Below, one piece after another: positions 49,760 through 58,398 of a DNA stretch of 64,000 nt. This DNA comes from Haloarcula amylovorans (GTDB lineage: Archaea; Halobacteriota; Halobacteria; Halobacteriales; Haloarculaceae), in the NCBI RefSeq assembly GCF_004681185.1, contig NZ_SRIF01000001.1:1178001-1242000 (forward strand), in the 5' to 3' direction. The position numbers and the translations under genes were made by a program. Each line of letters starts with the position of its first letter. The first letter of the stretch is position 1. The notes beneath the pieces are model-generated. The model was not told the origin of the DNA. It made no database searches and was given only the letters and a program-made list of their open reading frames with translations.

Positions 49760-51379
49760 CTACTGATCAGCTGACCCGCTGGTCGCCGTCTCCGCATCGC
49801 GCTTGCGAGAGAGCAGGTCGGCGTACAGCCGCGAACGAAGCGTATTGCGGAGTTCGGTCGCCCGTTCGTCGTCCACGTCGTAGGCCGCCGCCGACCCGCC
49901 GAAGACGCTTGCCGTGCTAGCGGTGTCGGCGGTCACGGTGGCGAGGTGGCGTCGTCGCTGGAACGGCGAGCGACCGACGAAGACCGTCTGGATGCGATAG
50001 TATGGTGCGACACGAGTGGTCCGTCGCCAGAACCCCGCCCGCGTCGCCAGCACGTCGTCGTCCAGCGCGAACCCGCGATGTCGCCACCTGAGGTGGGCGG
50101 CCGGCGGGACCAACGCGAGGAAGGCGAGCAACGCCCACCAGTAGCCGGTTTCGAGGAGGAACCGGTCGACGGCGTACCCCGCTACGGTTAGGACGCCGAC
50201 GGCGATGGCGAATCGAATCGCGTACCGCCGCCGGGCGCGCGTCGGTGGGCGCTCGAACGACAGATCGCCGAACGGTTCGATGTCGCGGGCGAGTTCGTAC
50301 ACCGTCTCCCGCGGGGCCATCGGCACGGCGACCCCTTGCGAGGACTGGTCGTTTCCACCGCTGTATCCCGCCGTCTCGACGACGAGCGTCGCATAGCCGA
50401 ACCGTCGCATCAGGACGTTCTCCCTGATCGTGACGGTCTGGACCTTCGAGAGCGGAATCGTCCCGCTGTAGCGTCGAAGCAGCCCCCGCTGATAGCGGAG
50501 ATCGTCGCCCTCCCGAAACAGGCGGAAGTCGTGATACTCGACGACAGTCAGGACGACGCTGACGACGAGCGCGGTCAGCAGGAACTCCGCGAGGGTGAGG
50601 AGGACGAGCGCGACCAGCCGCGGCGGACCGAACGTCTCCAGGAGCGACAGCGACGGCGCGGCGTCGCTCCCGAGGACGGCGAGGTTGAACCGGAACACCG
50701 CGGCCACGAGATCACCGCCCAGCGGGAGCCCGGCGAGCGTGAGCGCCGGCGCGGCCGGCCGCACGGAGACGACGGCGTAGGTCAACAGGTCTCGCCACGT
50801 GAACGCGAACAGTTCCTCCGTCGGCTCGTCGACCCGGGTCGCGGTCCGCGCGGAATCGGTGTCTGTTGGAGTTGCCGATTCGTCGGCAGCGGCCGCGGCC
50901 ACGTCTCCCCGTTCGGCCGCCGAATCGTCGCGCTCCTCGGTGCGCCGGTCCTGGCGCTGGACGAGGCGGCGGAGCCGGTCGGCCTCCGACTCGTCGACGG
51001 CGTCTAGCGTCGCCTCCGTGGCACTTCCACCAGCCGTCTCGAAGGCCACGACCGAGAGGCCGAGCAGTCGGTTCACCACGCCCTGTTTAGTGTCGACGTT
51101 CTGTATCCGCCCGAGCGGGATTTCACGGGACTGCCGAGCGAAGACGCCCGACTCGACCGCGAGCGTGTCGCCTTCGATATCGTACCGAAAGCGGTAGTAC
51201 CGCGCCAGCGCGAACGCGGCGGCGAGGACGCCGCCGGCCGGCGCGAGCAGCGGAACGACCCAGCCAGGGATGTCCGCCGCTCCGGCCAGTGCAGTGCCAA
51301 CGAAAAACGCGAAGAACGCTCCCTGTACCGCCGCGACGGCGACGCGCCGGACGGCACTCAACGGATGGAGCCGTCTCAT
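49760..51379 (-). CDS. PH-domain membrane protein with three bPH2 domains (YdbT-like)
   Basis: A 539-residue membrane protein of the COG3428/YdbT family. Two helices at the start (AVRRVAVAAVQGAFFAFFVGTAL and VVPLLAPAGGVLAAAFALARYY) precede the first PH domain (YDIEGDTLAVESGVFARQSREIPLGRIQNVDTKQG). A Ser/Ala/Glu linker follows, then more helices with the second (FREGDDLRYQRGLLRRYSGTIPLSKVQTVTI) and third (FALDDDVLATRAGFWRRTTRVAPYYRIQTVFVG) PH domains. Each has the R-x-P-x-x-R-I/V-Q turn. The start at 51379 overlaps the YdbS-like stop (ATGA), so the two are co-translated. Role in membrane or envelope stress is inferred from bacterial relatives. Confidence 0.85.
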   Translation of the reverse strand: MRRLHPLSAVRRVAVAAVQGAFFAFFVGTALAGAADIPGWVVPLLAPAGGVLAAAFALARYYRFRYDIEGDTLAVESGVFARQSREIPLGRIQNVDTKQGVVNRLLGLSVVAFETAGGSATEATLDAVDESEADRLRRLVQRQDRRTEERDDSAAERGDVAAAAADESATPTDTDSARTATRVDEPTEELFAFTWRDLLTYAVVSVRPAAPALTLAGLPLGGDLVAAVFRFNLAVLGSDAAPSLSLLETFGPPRLVALVLLTLAEFLLTALVVSVVLTVVEYHDFRLFREGDDLRYQRGLLRRYSGTIPLSKVQTVTIRENVLMRRFGYATLVVETAGYSGGNDQSSQGVAVPMAPRETVYELARDIEPFGDLSFERPPTRARRRYAIRFAIAVGVLTVAGYAVDRFLLETGYWWALLAFLALVPPAAHLRWRHRGFALDDDVLATRAGFWRRTTRVAPYYRIQTVFVGRSPFQRRRHLATVTADTASTASVFGGSAAAYDVDDERATELRNTLRSRLYADLLSRKRDAETATSGSADQ

Positions 51380-51837
51380 ACGGCGTCGGTCGCCTCGCTC
51401 TCGATAGCGAGGTCCCGAAGTCGCTCGCGTAGTTCGGTCGCCCGTTCTGGCCGGAGGCCCGGAATCGTGATGTCGGCCCCCCGCGATCCAGCGGTGTAGA
51501 CGACGACGCTGGCGAGGCCCGCGGACCGCTCGATTGGCCCGCGGGTCGTGTCGACGTGCTGGACCCTGACGTACGGGACGGACGTGTCGGTGCGGGTCAG
51601 GACGCCGCGAACGAGAAACAGTGCGTCGTCCTGCAACTCGAAGCGCCAGATTCGATGGGCGAGCACCGCGTGGACGGCCCCGAGCGATACCAGCAGCCCC
51701 CAGAGAACGACGACGGCGGTGAGCGGGAGTGAAACGGCGAATCTGTCCACGAGGACGGCGATTCCCGCCAGCACGGACACGCTGATGGCCGTCCGTCCGG
51801 CCCACAGCAGTCTCACTCGCGGGTGCAACGGCTCCAT
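51376..51837 (-). CDS. PH-domain membrane protein (YdbS-like)
   Basis: A 153-residue partner of the YdbT-like protein. It has two helices (TAISVSVLAGIAVLVDRFAV and TAVVVLWGLLVSLGAVHAVLA), then one bPH2 domain: LQDDALFLVRGVLTRTDTSVPYVRVQHVDTTRGPIERSAGLASVVVYTAG. In Bacillus the YdbS/YdbT pair affects susceptibility to a bacteriocin-like compound and is thought to form a membrane complex. The four-base overlap with YdbT implies stoichiometric expression. The gene leads the pair. Confidence 0.85.
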   Translation of the reverse strand: MEPLHPRVRLLWAGRTAISVSVLAGIAVLVDRFAVSLPLTAVVVLWGLLVSLGAVHAVLAHRIWRFELQDDALFLVRGVLTRTDTSVPYVRVQHVDTTRGPIERSAGLASVVVYTAGSRGADITIPGLRPERATELRERLRDLAIESEATDAV

Positions 51838-51927
51838 ATACGTGCATTGTGGACCGAGGAGCCGTTAACAGTTGTCGTAACGGGCCGTCCTACTCACCGC
51901 CCGTGAACGGCGACCGCAACGTCGCCG

Positions 51928-52608
51928 TCAGATAGCGCTCGGCGGTTCCGTCTCCTGTTCGGGGAAGCCGACGAGGAGCGTATCCTCGACGAGCGCTTCG
52001 GTCCCGCGTCGGAGACATTCCGAGACAGCCTGATGGGAGACACCAAGTTCGTCGGCCAACTCCTCTAAGTTGATGGCCCGAGGCACCTCGAAATACCCGC
52101 GCCTGACTGCCGTCACGAGCGTCTCGTATTGCTCCGTCGTCAGGCCGTAGCGACCCGAGGGGTCCCCTTCCATCTCTCTGATCGCGTCGACGGTGAACTC
52201 CAGTTCGTGCTCGATACAGAACTCCTTCGTCTGAGAGAGATGATCCCGCGACGGGTAGAGCATCCGGAGATGCCACTGTTCCTCTGTTCCGAAGGCGTTC
52301 AAGATGGTCGCCTCCCCGTTCGTTAGCATCTGGAGGAGGAGGCCGACCTGCTCTATCCAGTGTATCCGATAGAGCAACCCGTCGTCGAAGTCCGCCAACA
52401 ACTTGAGGTCGTCTACCGTGGGGTCGTCAGCGCAGGCACTTTCGAACTCGTCTACGCCGACGTTTCGGACCCAGATGAGCGGCATCACGATCTTCTCACC
52501 ACCCTTGACGATTCGTTCGGCTTCGACTTCGAGCGTCGGGAGCGCCGTGAAAGTTTCAGCCAGCGCAACCTCCGTGGCCGGAACAGTCGCTCTGACTATC
52601 GTGGGCAT
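51928..52608 (-). CDS. Bat-type HTH-10 transcription regulator
   Basis: A 226-residue regulator with the haloarchaeal Bat layout: an N-terminal sensing domain (MPTIVRATVPATEVALAETFTALPTLEVEAERIV, EEQWHLRMLYPSRDHLSQTKEFC) and a C-terminal HTH-10 domain, YGLTTEQYETLVTAVRRGYFEVPRAINLEELADELGVSHQAVSECLRRGTEALVED. The latter is the diagnostic motif. There is no PAS or GAF domain, so it senses through the N-terminal region. It is divergent from a second, related regulator at 52928 across a 319-base spacer. Target genes are unknown. Confidence 0.88.
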   Translation of the reverse strand: MPTIVRATVPATEVALAETFTALPTLEVEAERIVKGGEKIVMPLIWVRNVGVDEFESACADDPTVDDLKLLADFDDGLLYRIHWIEQVGLLLQMLTNGEATILNAFGTEEQWHLRMLYPSRDHLSQTKEFCIEHELEFTVDAIREMEGDPSGRYGLTTEQYETLVTAVRRGYFEVPRAINLEELADELGVSHQAVSECLRRGTEALVEDTLLVGFPEQETEPPSAI

Positions 52609-52927
52609 GTTGTCGTTCCCTCCAGTACAGTGTTGCGTCGAGTATCCTGCGCTCGGTCGAGAACTCGCGTCGTGCGATGCCCGCTCGTGGTCGAGTTCCG
52701 CGGAACTCGGTTATCGTGTTCGTCGAATACAGTACGGCTACTTTCCCCGGGTGAATAGCTGTATATATGTCGCATGTTGATAGGATACTGCGTGTTTTTC
52801 ACGGCCGATAGAGTACGATATAATCTACGCGGGTACTCAGTAAGTATTTTACTCTCACATATAACGGTCCATTTGAGCCCTCGACCCCGAACTATAACCC
52901 ATCTCCTCCGAGTGTTACTCACAGCAG
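52609..52927. other. Divergent spacer between two Bat-like regulators
   Basis: A+T-richer than the flanks in its centre, without a gene. GAGTAC (52811-52816) and GTACTC (52833-52838) flank GATATAATC, a TATA-like sequence. AGTAA/TTACT follows at about 52839-52853. ATATAACG and CTATAACC lie farther right; the latter, about 34 bases before the ATG at 52928, is the best promoter for that gene. Autoregulation of one or both regulators through these repeats is plausible. Confidence 0.5.
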
Positions 52928-53569
52928 ATGGTCGTCATCGCAGATATAACAGTCCAGTCGGAGGATTTCGCGCTCGGGAACCTACTCGACGAGTATCCGG
53001 ACATCGATATCGAAATCGAGCGCATCGTCCCGCTTCAAGACGGGGTGATGCCGCTCGTCTGGGTCGCAAACGCACCGCTAGAGGCGGTGGAAGAGACGAT
53101 TCGAGCGGACTCGCTGACGAAAGACGTCCACGTCATCACTGACGCGGACGAGCGGACGCTATTCGAGATTCGCTGGAGCTCGGAGATAAACGGGCTCGTC
53201 CAGTCCATGATCGAAAACGACGTGCAGGTGCTGACCGCCGACGGCGACGAGGACGAGTGGGAGTTCCGATTGCAGTTTCTGTCTCGCTCGGACCTCACCT
53301 CGTTTCGGGAGCAGTGCAACGGGAACGGCGTGAACGTCCACCTCCGACGCCTCTACAATCCGACGATCGCAGAGGAGAATCGGGAGTTGTCCGGCGAGCA
53401 GACGGAACTCATCACGGCGGCGCTCGATATGGGTTACTGGAACGTCCCGCGGGAACACACGCTCGGCGAGGTGGCCGACCGCGTCGGCATCAGCACGAAC
53501 GCCGCCTCCCAACGGTTGCGACGCGGATTGGAGAAACTCGTTGAACGGGAAGTCACTCGCGGAACGTGA
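52928..53569 (+). CDS. Bat-type HTH-10 transcription regulator, second copy
   Basis: A 213-residue relative of the regulator at 51928. N-terminal sensing domain: MVVIADITVQSEDFALGNLLDEYPDIDIEIERIVPLQDGVMPLVWV, then EDEWEFRLQFLSRSDLTSFREQC. HTH-10 domain: RELSGEQTELITAALDMGYWNVPREHTLGEVADRVGISTNAASQRLRRGLEKLVERE. The two proteins share layout but not close sequence, so any duplication is old. The gene converges on the Lhr helicase, 21 bases between stops. Ligand and targets unknown. Confidence 0.87.
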   Translation: MVVIADITVQSEDFALGNLLDEYPDIDIEIERIVPLQDGVMPLVWVANAPLEAVEETIRADSLTKDVHVITDADERTLFEIRWSSEINGLVQSMIENDVQVLTADGDEDEWEFRLQFLSRSDLTSFREQCNGNGVNVHLRRLYNPTIAEENRELSGEQTELITAALDMGYWNVPREHTLGEVADRVGISTNAASQRLRRGLEKLVEREVTRGT

Positions 53570-53590
53570 GCCGGCGGGAATCGGCGCTTC

Positions 53591-56329
53591 TCAGTCGTCC
53601 ATCGCCACAGCGCCGTCGCCGTCGATTTCGGCGAGGACCCGTTCGTGGAACGCTTCGAGAACGGCCGACTCGTCCTCTGCGAGCACTACGTCGCTTGCCA
53701 GTAGCGTCGCCAATCCGAACGCCCGCGGCGTCGGGGAATCGACTCGTATCGTCGTCACGTCTACGGCCCCGCGTTCGATGTCGCGCAGGACGTCCTCGAT
53801 GCCGGCGACGTTGAGCTTGTCCTCCAGAATCTCCCGATAGGTCTCCTCGACGACGGCGAAGTCGCCGAGGTCCTCGGCGAACCCGAGCAGCATCTCCGAG
53901 GAGACCTGTTGCTGGCTGGCGGACTTCTCGTAGCCCTTGTAGCGCTTGAGTATCATCAGCGAGCGCGTGGCGTTGATGCGGAAGTACCGCTGAAGCAGGT
54001 CCGTGCCGTCGAGGCTGGCCCGGAGGTCAGCCCGGGCCTCACTTGGGTCGAGGTCCTCGATAATCCGCTGGATGTCCACCTTGCGGTTTAGCGGCATCGA
54101 GAGGGTGAAGCCGTTATCGGCGACGGCCACCTGCACGTTGGCGTTGGCGGCCTGGGCCAGCTGGTAGGCCAGAAGCCGGGAGAAGCCGTCGTTGAACCGC
54201 CGGCCGTAGTTCGAGTGGACGTGATAGTGACGTTCGTACTCGTCGTGATCTAAGACCGTCTCAACGACGAGTCGGTCGGCCGTGGCGACGCTCTCGCTGC
54301 CGGCGTAGGCGACCTGCTGGCCGAACATCCGGGCGATAGCCCTGACGCTGTTCTCGTCTAAAGGCATCTCCCGGAGCCAGTTGCGGACCTCCGACATTCC
54401 GCCGCGTTCGAGCCTGTCGAGGAGGTCACGCTGGAAGGTGAGTATCTCCTGCCCGAGGTCGTAGGAGAGGGGGAGCCGCTCGGAAAACCACGATGGCACC
54501 GTCGGTCGGGCGCTCGTGGGGTCGACGTACACCTTCGAACCGCGCCGGTAGCGGTACTCGTAGTTCGCGCCGCCGAGGACGAACACGTCGCCCTGCTCTA
54601 ACGTGTCGAGGTAGGACTCGTCCAGTTGGCCGACCCACTCGCCGCTTGACCGGGTCTTCACGTCGCAGGTGAACGAGTCCGGAATCGTGCCGATGTTCGT
54701 CATGTAGATGACGCGGGCGAGTCGACCCCGCTTGCCCATGAGCGGTTCGCCCACGTCGTACTCGTCGTAGTGGTACTCGCCGTCGGGCGGGTCGTTCGCA
54801 TCGCGCCACACCTTCGCGTAGACGTTCTTCTCCTCCATCCCCGGGTAATCGGCAGTCATGTACCGCATGAGTTGTTCCCACTCCTCGTCGCCGTAGTTCC
54901 GGTAGGGGTACGCGCGCCCGAGGATACCGCGAATCTCGCGCTCGGGACGGACCTGATTGATGGCCATGCCGTAGACCTGCTGTGTCGCCACGTCCTGTGC
55001 GTTTTCGGGGATGAACACCCGGTCGACGAATCCCTCCTCGGCCTTCTTGAGCATCACCGCGCACTCGACGAGTTCGTCCCGGTCCAACGCGATGACGCGG
55101 CCCTCGACGGTCTGGCCGAGCTGGTGGCCCGCCCTCCCGATGCGCTGCAGCAGCGAGGCGACGGACTTCGGTGAGCCGACCTGCACCACGAGGTCGATGT
55201 GGGGCATGTCGATGCCCAGTTCCAGACTCGTCGAGGTGGTGACGACGTCCAGCGTCCCCGCCTTCAGCGCCTCCTCGATCTCGTGGCGCTTCTCCTTCGA
55301 GAGCGAGCCGTGGTGACACCCGGAGTTGCTCTCGTCGTAGGCGTCGAACGTCTCGCGGAGGTTCTGGAGCACTCGCTCGGCCCCTGAACGGGTATTCGTA
55401 AAGACCAGCGTGTTCGTGTGACTCTGGACGTGGTCGTGCAGTTGCCGATAGAACCGGTCGGTCACGACGCCGCTCGGCGTATCGATGAGGTCGTCAGTCG
55501 GACAGGAGAGTTCCACGTCGAAGTCCCGGGAAAAGCGTGTGTCGACGATTTCGTACGGGCGGGACTCCCCGCCGGGTTCGTCCTGGCCGACGAGGAACTC
55601 GGCGACGGTGTCGAGCGGCTCGACGGTGGCCGAACAGCCGATTCGCGTCGGCGACCCCTCGGTCATCGCCTCCAGCCGTTCGAGCGACACCGAGAGATGA
55701 GTCCCTCGCTTGTTCTCCGCGAGGCTGTGGATCTCGTCGACGACGACGTACTCCACCGTCTCCAGTTTCTCGCTGAACTTCGGGGAGTTGAGCAGGATGG
55801 CCAGCGTCTCCGGCGTCGTGTTGAGGATGTGCGGCGTCGTCTCTAACATCGCCTGTCGCTCGCTGTCGCTCGTATCCCCGTGCCGGATGGCGTGGCGGAT
55901 GTCCACGTCCTCGCCCCGCTCGTCCAGTTTCTCCGTGACGTCGGCGAGGGGGACCTCCAGATTCCGGTGGATGTCGTTGGCCAGCGACTTCAGCGGCGAG
56001 ACGTACAGGCAGTAGACGGAGTTGTCGAGGTCGTCTTCGCGGGCCTTCCCGAACAGTTCGTTGATGATGCCGGTGAAGGACGCGAGAGTTTTACCACTCC
56101 CTGTCGGCGCACAGATGAGCGCGTTCTCGCCCTCGTGGATGAGCGGGACGGCCTCCTTCTGTGGCGGCGTGAAGAAGCCGCCGTTCCCGGGCACGAACTC
56201 CCCGAATTGCTCGACCCACCACTCCTGGACGACCGGGTCGAGCAACTCCAGCACGTCCGCGTCGTCGATGGCGACGGATTCCGGGTCGAACGCCGGGGCC
56301 GTCGCCGCGAGTCGCTCTCGTCCTCCCAT
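53591..56329 (-). CDS. lhr: Lhr-type DEAD/DEAH superfamily 2 helicase
   Basis: A 912-residue SF2 helicase. Walker A is CAPTGSGKTLASF near residue 74. VVDEIHSLAENKRG is the DEIH box. LNTTPETLAILL, SATVEP, VFTNTRSGAERVLQNL and TTSTSLELGIDMPHID complete motifs Ia to V, and LLQRIGRAGHQLG is motif VI. After the RecA folds come a winged helix and a large beta-rich C-terminal region. It has the Lhr-core layout without the long bacterial C-terminal extension, and helps repair DNA. The start ATG is close to the family N terminus. It converges with the HTH gene. Length is normal for archaeal Lhr. Confidence 0.93.
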   Translation of the reverse strand: MGGRERLAATAPAFDPESVAIDDADVLELLDPVVQEWWVEQFGEFVPGNGGFFTPPQKEAVPLIHEGENALICAPTGSGKTLASFTGIINELFGKAREDDLDNSVYCLYVSPLKSLANDIHRNLEVPLADVTEKLDERGEDVDIRHAIRHGDTSDSERQAMLETTPHILNTTPETLAILLNSPKFSEKLETVEYVVVDEIHSLAENKRGTHLSVSLERLEAMTEGSPTRIGCSATVEPLDTVAEFLVGQDEPGGESRPYEIVDTRFSRDFDVELSCPTDDLIDTPSGVVTDRFYRQLHDHVQSHTNTLVFTNTRSGAERVLQNLRETFDAYDESNSGCHHGSLSKEKRHEIEEALKAGTLDVVTTSTSLELGIDMPHIDLVVQVGSPKSVASLLQRIGRAGHQLGQTVEGRVIALDRDELVECAVMLKKAEEGFVDRVFIPENAQDVATQQVYGMAINQVRPEREIRGILGRAYPYRNYGDEEWEQLMRYMTADYPGMEEKNVYAKVWRDANDPPDGEYHYDEYDVGEPLMGKRGRLARVIYMTNIGTIPDSFTCDVKTRSSGEWVGQLDESYLDTLEQGDVFVLGGANYEYRYRRGSKVYVDPTSARPTVPSWFSERLPLSYDLGQEILTFQRDLLDRLERGGMSEVRNWLREMPLDENSVRAIARMFGQQVAYAGSESVATADRLVVETVLDHDEYERHYHVHSNYGRRFNDGFSRLLAYQLAQAANANVQVAVADNGFTLSMPLNRKVDIQRIIEDLDPSEARADLRASLDGTDLLQRYFRINATRSLMILKRYKGYEKSASQQQVSSEMLLGFAEDLGDFAVVEETYREILEDKLNVAGIEDVLRDIERGAVDVTTIRVDSPTPRAFGLATLLASDVVLAEDESAVLEAFHERVLAEIDGDGAVAMDD

Positions 56330-56501
56330 CGTGGCCTCTCGTCTGGAGGAGGGGCCGCGCGGTCAAGTGGGTTCCGGCACCGCCGGCCCGCCGGTCGATT
56401 CACCCTGCCCGAATAGCGTCGGGTTACCGCCCTGGGTCGACACTCAAATCTCAGTCGGAGTCTCCCGGAGATTCATTACGCTGGGGCTCACTGAGTCGGT
56501 T

Positions 56502-57308
56502 ATGTCCTTGCTGCCCTCGCGTGGCCCCGACGCGAGTGCGTCACAGGACGGCGAACTCCAACTCGTCGGTGTCGACGAAGATGTCTCCGCTGTCCTCGAC
56601 GCGCTCTCCTCCGAAACGGCCCGCGAGATACTTAACACGGTCTACGAGGAACCGGGCACGCCCTCCGAACTGGCCGACCGACTCGGGATGTCTATCCAGA
56701 AGGTGTCGTATCATCTCGAAAAGCTCGAAGAGGAAGAACTCATCACCGTCGCCGGCACCCAGTACTCAGAGAAGGGTCAAGAGATGAAGGTCTTCGAACC
56801 GCCGGAGGACCCCCTGGTGCTGTTCGTCGGCACGCAGGACCGCAAGCGCTCCCTGCGGTCGCTTCTCACGCGTCTCGTCCCCGTCGTGGGCCTGCTTACC
56901 GCCGCTAGCGTCCTCGTCCAAATTCTGCTCGGCAACGTTCCGATTCCGTTCGGGATGTCCTCCTCGGGCGGTGCCGACGGCGGCGATGCCGGTTCCGCAG
57001 GTGGTGCGGCTACTCAAGGCTCGGCGACGCCGGAACCGGCCGCCGATACGCCGACCCCGACCCAAAGCGGCGACGGTGGCGGGTTCAGCATCGCGGAGGC
57101 GACGCCGACGCCTACCCCGAGTCAGGGAGCAGCAGCGACCGAGCGAGCCACAGACGCCGTAGACGCCGCATCGCGGGGCACCGAAGCCGCCGCAACTGCC
57201 ACCGGGAGCGGGGCGGCCGAAATCGCGCCGGGACTCGCGTTCTTCCTCGGTGGCCTGCTGGTCGTCGCCATCGTCACGGCGATGTGGGCCTACAGCAACT
57301 ACCGATAG
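56502..57308 (+). CDS. Membrane-anchored ArsR-like winged-helix protein
   Basis: A 268-residue protein. The N-terminal DNA-binding domain (about 30-100) reads VDEDVSAVLDALSSETAREILNTVYEEPGTPSELADRLGMSIQKVSYHLEKLEEEELITVAGTQYSEKGQEMKVFEP, an ArsR/HTH-20 winged helix. A hydrophobic segment (LLTRLVPVVGLLTAASVLVQILLG) and a final helix (GLAFFLGGLLVVAIVTAMWAYSNY) flank a Ser/Thr/Pro/Ala/Gly-rich stretch likely to be outside the cell. This places a transcription domain at the membrane, suggesting signal transfer from the surface. The start ATG 56502 follows TATA-like ATTCATTACG by about 28 bases. Ligand unknown. Confidence 0.82.
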   Translation: MSLLPSRGPDASASQDGELQLVGVDEDVSAVLDALSSETAREILNTVYEEPGTPSELADRLGMSIQKVSYHLEKLEEEELITVAGTQYSEKGQEMKVFEPPEDPLVLFVGTQDRKRSLRSLLTRLVPVVGLLTAASVLVQILLGNVPIPFGMSSSGGADGGDAGSAGGAATQGSATPEPAADTPTPTQSGDGGGFSIAEATPTPTPSQGAAATERATDAVDAASRGTEAAATATGSGAAEIAPGLAFFLGGLLVVAIVTAMWAYSNYR

Positions 57309-57616
57309 TCGAATCACGCGCTGTGTGGGAGTTTTTCGGTCGTTCAAAACGCGTTTTGAGCCTCAGATGCACTTTTTATATACCCCGTGCAAGTGTAGAA
57401 TGCGCCGTCAGGGGGCGTCGGTCTGCTGCTGTCCGCCCTGTCAGGTGACAGCTCCGCCCTGTTGGACTCCACCAGTCCCCGTCGACGGCCATCAGCCTGC
57501 CCACTTCGCCGCTGACACGGCCCTGAGCGGTCCCCCCTCCCCGCCCTCCATCGCAGTCCGCCCGTCCCCGCTGACGCGACATCACTTCCTTTGTGCTTCG
57601 ACCCGACGAGTCGAGT
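57309..57616. other. Intergenic region with orphan promoter, no recognised gene
   Basis: 308 bases between the ArsR-like gene and the MBL hydrolase. It begins with a 16-bp palindrome and a strong TATA box (described separately), then a pyrimidine-rich stretch with frequent CCC runs to about 57600. It could be a long leader for the hydrolase or an RNA gene of about 200 bases. It does not resemble SRP RNA or RNase P RNA as far as I can tell. A Cys/Pro-rich open frame from 57400 is judged non-coding. Confidence 0.5.
57344..57382 (+). promoter_or_regulatory. Palindrome plus strong TATA box
   Basis: TCAAAACGCGTTTTGA (57344-57359) is a perfect 16-bp palindrome, and TTTTTATATA follows at 57373-57382. 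Their centres are about 26 bases apart, the usual place for an activator or repressor acting at the BRE/TATA. Transcription would start near 57404, about 210 bases before the MBL gene. Confidence 0.6.
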
Positions 57617-58378
57617 ATGCGACTCACGTTCCTCGGGACCGGCAGCGCCATGCCGACCGGCACGCGCGCCCAGTCCGGGTATCTCCTCGAATCGGGGTCC
57701 GACGCGCTCTTGATCGACTGCGGTAGCGGCGTCCTCTCCGCGCTCGCCCGTACCGACCGGGGGTACGAAGACGTGGACACCGTTCTGTTGACACACCACC
57801 ACCTCGACCACGTCTCCGACCTCGACGTACTGATGAAAGCACGCTGGCTGGCCGGCGAGACGGACCTGACGATAGCCGGTCCACCGGGTACGGAATCGCT
57901 CGTTCACGACCTCCTCTCGGTCCACGAGTACATGCAGGACCGACTGGACCTGACGCTGCGCGATATCGAATCGGAGTCGTTCTCGTTGTCGGGATTCGAC
58001 GGCGAGCGATTCGAGACGCGACACTCGATGCAGTGTTTCGCCTATCGGCTCGGGACCGAGGAAGGCGGGCCGACGATGGCGTTCAGCGGCGACTCGGAGG
58101 CGTTTACCGACCTCGTCGAGTTCGCCGATGGGGCGGCCGTCTTCGTCCACGACTGCTCGTTCCCCGACGACGTCGACGTCTCGAACCATCCGACGCCGTC
58201 GTCGCTTGGTGACGCACTCGCAGGGGCCGACGCCGACGTGGGACGAGTCTACCTGACACACCTCTATCCGCACACTGAGGGGCGACACGACGAGATGCTG
58301 GAATCGGTCGGCGACCGCTACGAGGGCGACGTTCGCTTCGCAGAAGACGGTCTCTCCATCACCGTCGACGAGTTCTGA
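57617..58378 (+). CDS. Metallo-beta-lactamase fold hydrolase (RNase Z-like)
   Basis: A 253-residue MBL hydrolase. The zinc motif HHHLDHVSD (HxHxDH) lies near residues 57-65, after VDTVLLT. FSGDSEAFTD supplies the bridging Asp, and the later HDCSFPDD and YLTHLYPHTEG give further His ligands. Sequence order matches the RNase Z/ElaC-like branch, but the protein lacks the exosite arm of tRNase Z and is probably a different phosphodiesterase. The ATG at 57617 begins MRLTFLGTGSAMPTGTRAQ, the classic family N terminus. It converges with the GAF-kinase gene (20 bases). Confidence 0.9.
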   Translation: MRLTFLGTGSAMPTGTRAQSGYLLESGSDALLIDCGSGVLSALARTDRGYEDVDTVLLTHHHLDHVSDLDVLMKARWLAGETDLTIAGPPGTESLVHDLLSVHEYMQDRLDLTLRDIESESFSLSGFDGERFETRHSMQCFAYRLGTEEGGPTMAFSGDSEAFTDLVEFADGAAVFVHDCSFPDDVDVSNHPTPSSLGDALAGADADVGRVYLTHLYPHTEGRHDEMLESVGDRYEGDVRFAEDGLSITVDEF

Positions 58379-58398
58379 ACGGCGAGACGACTGCGCTC

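Noticed and set aside
57383..57600. SRP or RNase P RNA in the region after the orphan promoter
   Set aside because: No conserved SRP domain IV or RNase P signature (GAGGAAAGUC) is visible on either strand.
57400..57726. A Cys/Pro/Arg-rich open frame after the orphan TATA box
   Set aside because: Composition is basic and proline-rich, unlike the acidic proteins here, and it runs out of frame into the MBL gene, so it is probably non-coding.
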